From assembly GCA_040881945.1 (NCBI GenBank), contig JBBECF010000179.1, positions 1-13,978 on the forward strand: a DNA stretch of 13,978 nt, given 5' to 3'. Under the pieces are notes generated by a model. That model made no database searches. It worked only from the letters and a program-made list of their open reading frames with translations, and was not told the DNA's origin. How positions within the stretch are numbered: the stretch's first letter is position 1; every line of letters starts with the position of its first letter. This DNA is from JBBECF01 sp040881945 (GTDB lineage Bacteria > Pseudomonadota > Alphaproteobacteria > Dongiales > Dongiaceae). The position numbers were made by a program, and so were the translations under genes. Positions 7,734-13,978 of the stretch are shown here, in pieces.

Positions 7734-8689
7734 TGCGCCGCGCCCGCGCCGACCCCGAGGCCGCGCTGTCGTCCTTGCCGGTCCCGACCTCGGTCGACGA
7801 GGCGCTGGCCTTGCTCACGGCCGGCAACTACGTCGCCGAGCGCAGCCTAGCGACCGCGCTCTTTCTGGCGCTGCGCCTGCGCCGGCCGCTTTTCCTGGAG
7901 GGCGAGGCCGGGGTCGGCAAGACCGAGATCGGCAAGGTGCTGGCGGCGACGCTGGGGCGGCGGCTGCTGCGGCTGCAATGCTACGAGGGGCTGGACGTCG
8001 CCTCGGCCGTCTACGAATGGAACTATTCGCGCCAGATGATCGAGATCCGCCTCGCCGAGGCCGCCGGCGACCGCGACCGCGACACCGTCGGCGCCGACAT
8101 CTTCTCGCGGCGATTCCTGATCGAGCGGCCGCTGTTGCAGGCGCTCGAGCCGGACATCGCCGGCCCGCCGGTGCTGCTGATCGACGAGCTCGACCGCACC
8201 GACGAGCCGTTCGAGGCCTATCTGCTCGAGGTCCTGTCGGACTACCAGATCACGATTCCGGAGATCGGCACCGTCAAGGCCGCCGCGCCGCCCATCGTCA
8301 TCATCACCTCGAACCGCACGCGCGAGATCCACGACGCGCTGAAGCGGCGCTGCTTCTATCATTGGGTGGATTACCCGGACGCGGCGCGCGAGCTCGAGAT
8401 CCTGCGCGTCAAGGCGCCGGACGCCGGCGCCGAGCTCAGCCGCCAGGTCGTCGCCTTCGTTCAGGAGCTGCGCCGCCGCGACCTGTTCAAGCTGCCCGGC
8501 GTCGCCGAGACCATCGACTGGACCGAGGCGCTGGTTCAGCTCGACAAGGTCGCCCTCGATCCCCGCGCGATCGACGACACGCTGGGCGTGCTGCTCAAGT
8601 ACCAGGATGACATCGCCAAGATCCGCGGCAGCGAGGCGGCGAAGATCCTCGACCAGGTCAAGGCCGAGCTGGCCGCGGCCGGCCGGTAG
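7733..8689 (+). CDS. coxD: MoxR-family AAA+ ATPase (CoxD-like)
   Basis: A 318-residue AAA+ ATPase of the MoxR group. Walker A is GEAGVGKT at 57-64, Walker B LLIDELDR is at about 148-155, and sensor 1 with the following segment reads IITSNRTREIHDALKRRC. In Afipia (Oligotropha) carboxidovorans, CoxD remodels apo-CO dehydrogenase so that the bimetallic site can form, working with the VWA protein CoxE. The downstream VWA and XdhC genes support a maturation role here. The form II enzyme lacks the copper-binding Cys, so the exact step must differ. The start GTG 7733 overlaps the ydbL stop (TAGTG). The ribosome site is weak (GTGGG at 7718-7722). GTG 7718 in the same frame is an alternative, and the open frame back to 7370 overlaps ydbL and is not coding. 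The residues before Walker A (SVDEALALLTAGNYVAERSL) are typical of CoxD. Confidence 0.9.
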   Translation: MRRARADPEAALSSLPVPTSVDEALALLTAGNYVAERSLATALFLALRLRRPLFLEGEAGVGKTEIGKVLAATLGRRLLRLQCYEGLDVASAVYEWNYSRQMIEIRLAEAAGDRDRDTVGADIFSRRFLIERPLLQALEPDIAGPPVLLIDELDRTDEPFEAYLLEVLSDYQITIPEIGTVKAAAPPIVIITSNRTREIHDALKRRCFYHWVDYPDAARELEILRVKAPDAGAELSRQVVAFVQELRRRDLFKLPGVAETIDWTEALVQLDKVALDPRAIDDTLGVLLKYQDDIAKIRGSEAAKILDQVKAELAAAGR

Positions 8690-8731
8690 CGGCGGACACA
8701 CTCGGCCGTGCTGGCCCAAGAGAAGCGCCAT

Positions 8732-8774
8732 GTTACCCAAGTCCCCAGTCTATCCTGCTACCCATGTAGCCGGT
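8732..8774. repeat. two imperfect 18-nt direct repeats, insertion-sequence-end-like
   Basis: GTTACCCAAGTCCCCAGT (8732-8749) and GCTACCCATGTAGCCGGT (8757-8774) match at 13 of 18 positions, with a 25-nt period. Paired TTACCCATGT-type repeats are a feature of the ends of IS21-like and related insertion sequences, so this may be a solo end left by a lost element. The family link is from memory. The 128-bp moxR-coxE gap holds no gene; it contains these repeats and the hairpin that follows. Confidence 0.4.
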
Positions 8775-8787
8775 TTGCACCTGGCTT

Positions 8788-8816
8788 CCCTCTCCCACAA
8801 GGGGAGAGGGATTTTT
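8788..8816 (+). repeat. REP-like hairpin with a T-run just before coxE
   Basis: A 9-bp stem, CCCTCTCCC (8788-8796) and GGGAGAGGG (8802-8810), has loop ACAAG and is followed by ATTTTT (8811-8816). The stem shares its CCCTCTCCC/GGGAGAGGG arms with the element at 3964-3990, so both likely belong to one dispersed family. Stem plus T-run has the form of an intrinsic terminator for moxR. At the same time its right arm AGAGGG lies 7 nt before GTG 8818 and could serve as the ribosome site of coxE. Confidence 0.6.
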
Positions 8817-8817
8817 C

Positions 8818-10059
8818 GTGCGCTCACACCCGGAAATGGCTGAAATGGGCACGAATCCGGTATCTCCGGGCGAAGGCCGCCTCGTCGAGAACCTGATGTT
8901 CTTCGCGCGCACGCTGCGCGCGGCCGGGCTCCCCATCGGCCCGGGCACGCTGCTCGACGCGATCCGCGCGGTCGAGACCGTCGGCGTGCGAAGGCGCGAC
9001 GACTTCTACTGGGCGCTGCACGCCGTCCTCGTCAACCGGCGCGACCAGCAGGCGCTGTTCGATCAGGCGTTCCACGTCTTCTGGCGCAACCCGCGGCTGC
9101 TCGAACGCCTGCTCGCGGTGATGCTGCCGACGGTGCGCGTCGACCGCGGCAAGCAGGAGGAGTTGAGCCGGCGGCTAGCCGAGGCGCTGCGCCCCGACCG
9201 CGCCGCGGGCGAAGGCCGGGGCGCCCCGCCCGAGGAGAAGGTCGAGATCGACGCGGTCATGACCTATTCCGACCGCGAGGTGTTGCAGCGCATGGACTTC
9301 GAGAAGATGTCGGCGGCCGAACTCGCCGTGGCCAAGCGCGCCATTGCGACGATGCGGCTGCCGATCATGGACCTGCCGACGCGCCGCTTCCGCGCCGATC
9401 CGCGCGGCGCCCGCATCGACATGCGCGCCAGCCTGCGCGCCGCCCTGCGCGCGGCCGGCGGCATCCCCTTGCGCCGCCGGACGCGCCGCCGCCGCCATCC
9501 GCCGCTGGTCATCCTGTGCGACATCTCCGGCTCGATGAGCCGCTATTCGCGCCTGGCGCTGCACTTCATGCACGCCGTCACCAACGACCGCGACCGGGTC
9601 TCGACCTTCCTGTTCGGCACGCGGCTGACCAACATCACGCGCTATCTGCGCCACCGCGACATCGATGTCGCCCTCGACAAGGTCGCCGCGACGGTCGAGG
9701 ACTGGGCCGGCGGCACGCGCATCGGCAGATGTCTGGCCGAGTTCAACGCACGCTGGTCGCGGCGCGTGCTCGGCCAGGGCGCCGTCGTGCTGTTCATCAG
9801 CGACGGGCTCGACCGCGACGCCGGGACGGGGCTGGCCCGCGAGATGGAGCGGCTGCACAAGTCATGCCGGCGGCTGATCTGGCTCAACCCGCTCTTGCGC
9901 TACGGCGGTTACGAACCGAAATCCCAAGGGGCGCGGGCGATCGTGCCGCATGTCGACGACTTTCGCCCGGTGCATAATCTGGAGAGCCTGGCCGACCTGA
10001 CGCGCGTGCTGAGTCGGCCGGGCTCGCGACGCCTGGAAGGAGTCGTCAGTCATCAGTGA
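8818..10059 (+). CDS. coxE: VWA-domain protein, CoxE-like
   Basis: A 413-residue protein from GTG 8818. The N-terminal helical part (ENLMFFARTLRAAGLPIGPG, then DAIRAVETVG) is typical of CoxE. A basic linker, RRRTRRRRHPP, precedes the von Willebrand factor A domain. The metal-ion-dependent adhesion site is complete: DISGSMS from Asp 235, Thr about 300 in GGTRIG, and Asp 329 in FISDG. The C-terminus carries RLIWLNPLLRYGGYEPK and HNLESLADLTRVL, common in this family. CoxE partners CoxD in maturing CO dehydrogenase-type enzymes in the cytoplasm. The start is uncertain: ATG 8836 or ATG 8845 in the same frame have poorer upstream ribosome sites, while GTG 8818 could use the AGAGGG of the preceding hairpin. 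The conserved region begins at about residue 21, so any of these would give a full domain. In related clusters coxD and coxE are usually adjacent; here 128 bp of repeat DNA separates them. Confidence 0.9.
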   Translation: MRSHPEMAEMGTNPVSPGEGRLVENLMFFARTLRAAGLPIGPGTLLDAIRAVETVGVRRRDDFYWALHAVLVNRRDQQALFDQAFHVFWRNPRLLERLLAVMLPTVRVDRGKQEELSRRLAEALRPDRAAGEGRGAPPEEKVEIDAVMTYSDREVLQRMDFEKMSAAELAVAKRAIATMRLPIMDLPTRRFRADPRGARIDMRASLRAALRAAGGIPLRRRTRRRRHPPLVILCDISGSMSRYSRLALHFMHAVTNDRDRVSTFLFGTRLTNITRYLRHRDIDVALDKVAATVEDWAGGTRIGRCLAEFNARWSRRVLGQGAVVLFISDGLDRDAGTGLAREMERLHKSCRRLIWLNPLLRYGGYEPKSQGARAIVPHVDDFRPVHNLESLADLTRVLSRPGSRRLEGVVSHQ

Positions 10060-10072
10060 TGGAGTTTGCGCC

Positions 10073-10389
<317 letters not shown>

Positions 10390-10393
<4 letters not shown>

Positions 10394-11090
10394 AGGCGGA
10401 CACCCTAACCCGCCTGCTCGCCGAGCGCGCCGCGAAGCGCCCCGTCGCCGTCGCGACGGACCTCGCTTCGGGTGCGCAGGCGCTGGTGCGCGACGCCGAC
10501 GTCTCGGGCGATCTTGAGCTCGACGCGGGCGCGCTGGTGGCGGCGCGCCGCGCACTCGCCGAGGACCGCAGCGGCGTCGTCGAGGCCGGCGGCCGCCGCC
10601 TCTTCCTGCATGTCTTCAACCCGCCGGCGCGCCTGATCCTGGTCGGCGCCGTGCACATCGCCCAGGCGCTGGCGCCGATGGCGGCGCTGGCCGGCTACGG
10701 CGTCGCCGTGATCGACCCGCGCCGCGCCTTCGCCAGCGACGCGCGCTTCCCCGACGTGGCGCTGATCGGCGACTGGCCCGACGAGGCGATGGCGGCGCTG
10801 GCGCCCGACCGGCGCACCGCCGTCGTCACCCTCACCCACGACCCGAAGCTCGACGACCCGGCCTTGCAGGTGGCGCTGCGTTCGGACGCCTTCTATATCG
10901 GCTCGCTCGGCAGCCGCCGCACGCACGCGGCGCGCCTGGAACGCCTGCGCGCCGCCGGCTTCGGCGACTCCGAGCTGGCGCGCATCCACGGGCCGGTCGG
11001 CCTTGCCATCGGCGCGGCGTCGCCGGCCGAGATCGCGGTCTCGATCCTGGCGCAGATCACGGCGGTCCGGCACGGCGGGAGCGCGGCGGC

Positions 11091-11094
<4 letters not shown>
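10390..11094 (+). CDS. XdhC C-terminal Rossmann-domain protein (large half)
   Basis: A 234-residue protein. The first 70 residues are a short XdhC-like lead. An XdhC_C Rossmann domain starts at about residue 80 with LILVGAVHIAQAL, where the usual GAGHI glycine is changed (GAVHI, Gly 86). YIGSLGSRRTHAARLERLRAAG, IHGPVGLAIGAASPAEIAVSILA and the C-terminal QITAVRHG follow, all standard for XdhC. It should work with the preceding small protein in handing mature molybdopterin cytosine dinucleotide cofactor to CoxL. ATG 10390 lies in the ATGA overlap with the upstream gene. The frame is open further left, but that part is antiregister to the small XdhC gene and is not coding. The stop overlaps the next start (GTGA at 11091-11094). 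Confidence 0.88.
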
Positions 11095-12747
<1,653 letters not shown>

Positions 12748-12770
<23 letters not shown>

Positions 12771-12824
12771 TTGGCCAGAACATAAGCAAATCAGCGTGTT
12801 AGGAAAGGGGACTGTCCCCTTTTT
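12748..12824. terminator. inverted pair of 21-nt palindromic elements, likely two-way terminator
   Basis: One element lies at 12748-12768 and its exact inverted copy at 12804-12824, separated by 35 nt. Each contains the palindrome AAAGGGGAC-N-GTCCCCTTT (9-bp arms, one central base; 12750-12768 and 12804-12822), with extra A or T on one side. Each can fold as a short hairpin ending in T-residues, and together they can form a 21-bp stem. They lie exactly between two convergent genes and supply the final codons of both, so bidirectional termination is the natural reading. The GGGGACAGTCCCC core is a dispersed repeat in many genomes. Confidence 0.7.
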
Positions 12825-13677
12825 CCGCCAGGTGCCGCCCGAGGAAATCGAGCACCGCTTCGGCGACGCCGTGGGCGTCCAGGTCCTCATGTCCGGCCGC
12901 AGGGAAGATCCGCATCTCCTTGGGATCGTTGGCGGCGGCGAAGAGGGTGCGGCCGAAACGGATGGGGACGACCTGGTCCTGCTCGCCGTGCAGCACCAGG
13001 ACGGGGGCACGCACGGCGCCGATCCTGGCCAGGGAATCGAGGCGGTCGCGCACCAGCCAGCGCGTCGGGAAGATCGGGAACTTGCTCTGCGCCAGGGCCG
13101 GCACCGATGTGAACGGCGCCTCGAGCACGATGGCGCCGACCCTGGCTTCGCCGGAGGCTTCGCCGAGGCGAGCGGCGCGCTCGGCCGCCATCCGCACGGC
13201 CACCGCGCTGCCCAGGGACTCGCCGTAGAGCACGCGCCGCCCGGCGGCCACGCCCGCGCCATCGAGGAAGTCGAGCGCGGCGCGGGCGTCGGCATAGAGC
13301 CCGTCCTCGCTCGGCCGTCCGGGGTTGCCGCCATAACCGCGGTATTCGAGCAGCAGCACGCCCAGACCGGCCGCCAGATACGGCCGCACCTTGTCGGCGC
13401 GATAGCCGATATGGCCGGCATTGCCGTGGAAATAGACGACGGTCGGCCGGCCCTCGGCGGCGGCCGCATACCAGGCCAGCAGTTCGAGCCCGTCGGCGGT
13501 AGTCAGGCGCACCGGAGTCATGCGCCCGGCCAACCCCGCCGTCTCCAGGCTCGGCCGCTCGCCGCTCGGGTAATAGAGGAGCTGCCGCTGGAAAACGAAC
13601 AGCAGCCCCATCGCCAGCAGATAGCCGCCCGCAACGGTCGCGACGATCCCGCCCATGCCTCGCCCGATCAGCCGCAT
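12799..13677 (-). CDS. membrane-anchored alpha/beta hydrolase (Bem46/S33-like)
   Basis: A 292-residue hydrolase. An N-terminal membrane segment (IVATVAGGYLLAMGLLFVF, about 11-29) is followed by QRQLLYYPSGERP, the usual start of this family. The oxyanion motif is VVYFHGNAGHIGYRADK, the nucleophile elbow is GESLGS, the acid is Asp in LHGEQDQVVP, and the base is His in PAAGHEDLDAHG. A complete Ser-Asp-His triad can therefore be seen. The substrate is unknown; the catalytic domain probably faces the periplasm. ATG at 13677-13675 is chosen because MRLIGRGMGG leads directly into the anchor. The frame is open upstream to 13938, but that part is unlike the family. No clear Shine-Dalgarno is seen. The gene converges on the cox operon and has no evident link to it. 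The C-terminal AEKGDSPLS is encoded by the palindromic element shared with the facing gene. Confidence 0.88.
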   Translation of the reverse strand: MRLIGRGMGGIVATVAGGYLLAMGLLFVFQRQLLYYPSGERPSLETAGLAGRMTPVRLTTADGLELLAWYAAAAEGRPTVVYFHGNAGHIGYRADKVRPYLAAGLGVLLLEYRGYGGNPGRPSEDGLYADARAALDFLDGAGVAAGRRVLYGESLGSAVAVRMAAERAARLGEASGEARVGAIVLEAPFTSVPALAQSKFPIFPTRWLVRDRLDSLARIGAVRAPVLVLHGEQDQVVPIRFGRTLFAAANDPKEMRIFPAAGHEDLDAHGVAEAVLDFLGRHLAEKGDSPLS

Positions 13678-13978
13678 CGAATGGCCAAGTGTAGGCGATG
13701 GCCGCGGCCGCACAAGCCCGCCCGGCGAGAAGGCAAAACCGAGCGATGAAGCCCATGCCCGGCGGGCGAGCGACATGCAGATGTCGCAAACAGACAAGTT
13801 TTCGCCCGGCGGGAGGCCGGCCGGGACCCTCGCCAAATCAGGGCCTTGCCCGGACGCCGGCCGGTCGTCCGGCGGGGCATCGGCGACGACCCGGCGGCGC
13901 GAAGCCGCGCGCGACGGGCGATGAACAAACGATGTCAAACAGCTTCGGCCGCGAGCCCGGTCCGGGGCCGGCCCCGGG
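13678..13978. other. right-end region with no convincing gene
   Basis: About 300 bases upstream of the hydrolase. Open frames exist on both strands, but their products are Arg/Gly/Pro-rich and have no recognisable domain. The stretch has three copies of GCCCGGCGRG (13720-13729, 13757-13766, 13804-13813). It also has a perfect 16-bp palindrome, CCGGGGCCGGCCCCGG (13962-13977), at the window edge, which could belong to a hairpin extending past the end. On the minus strand a weak promoter-like pair for the hydrolase is TTGTGC (13715-13710) and TACACT (13693-13688), with a 16-nt spacer and 10 nt before the ATG; this is speculative. Confidence 0.4.

Noticed and set aside
12796..13749. 317-codon plus-strand frame opposite the hydrolase
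   Set aside because: It begins in the repeat and has no domain. The minus frame shows a complete catalytic triad and a membrane anchor.
13933..13938. Perfect TTGACA -35 box on the minus strand upstream of the hydrolase
   Set aside because: No -10-like hexamer is found 16-18 nt downstream on that strand, and it lies about 260 nt from the ATG.

Overview
The window is very GC-rich DNA, densely coding and almost entirely on the plus strand. It looks like an alphaproteobacterial chromosome, possibly Rhodospirillales or a relative. This rests on base composition, GTG starts, 4-nt gene overlaps and the gene families present; no rRNA or tRNA is available to confirm it. Ten plus-strand genes run from 259 to 12770. 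A convergent minus-strand gene closes the window at 12799-13677. The last 40-nt C-terminal end of an unrelated small membrane protein lies at the left edge.

Region 1 (259-3909) encodes a molybdenum hydroxylase of the CO dehydrogenase family in the order coxS-coxL-coxM. Both that gene order and the AYRGAGR loop in CoxL identify it as the form II (CoxL-like) type rather than the proven form I CO dehydrogenase. CoxS carries two [2Fe-2S] clusters, CoxL the Mo-molybdopterin cytosine dinucleotide site, and CoxM the FAD. The real substrate is unknown.

Region 2 (4081-7733) is a ydbH-ynbE-ydbL set. It comprises a long AsmA/TamB-like bridge protein, a small outer-membrane lipoprotein and a small periplasmic DUF1318 protein. 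In E. coli these act in phospholipid transport between inner and outer membrane. The set sits inside the cox locus, which is unexpected.

Region 3 (7733-12770) returns to molybdenum enzyme maturation. It holds a MoxR-type AAA+ ATPase (coxD-like), a VWA protein (coxE-like), the two halves of XdhC encoded by separate overlapping genes, and a fused molybdopterin-binding/MocA-like nucleotidyltransferase likely to make the cytosine dinucleotide cofactor. The MoxR gene starts on the stop codon of ydbL, so regions 2 and 3 are physically joined.

Region 4 (12748-13978) has a pair of inverted 21-nt palindromic elements. These supply the last codons of both convergent genes and probably a two-way terminator. 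Beyond them are a membrane-anchored alpha/beta hydrolase on the minus strand and about 300 bases with no convincing gene.

Short repeats of several unrelated kinds mark many gene boundaries in the locus: a REP-like hairpin before ydbH, a 28-bp tandem repeat carrying the ynbE ribosome site, an insertion-sequence-end-like repeat plus hairpin before coxE, a REP-like oligonucleotide in frame within the moeA/mocA fusion, and the 3'-end palindromes. This patchwork, together with the embedded envelope-lipid genes, is the most unusual aspect of the window.
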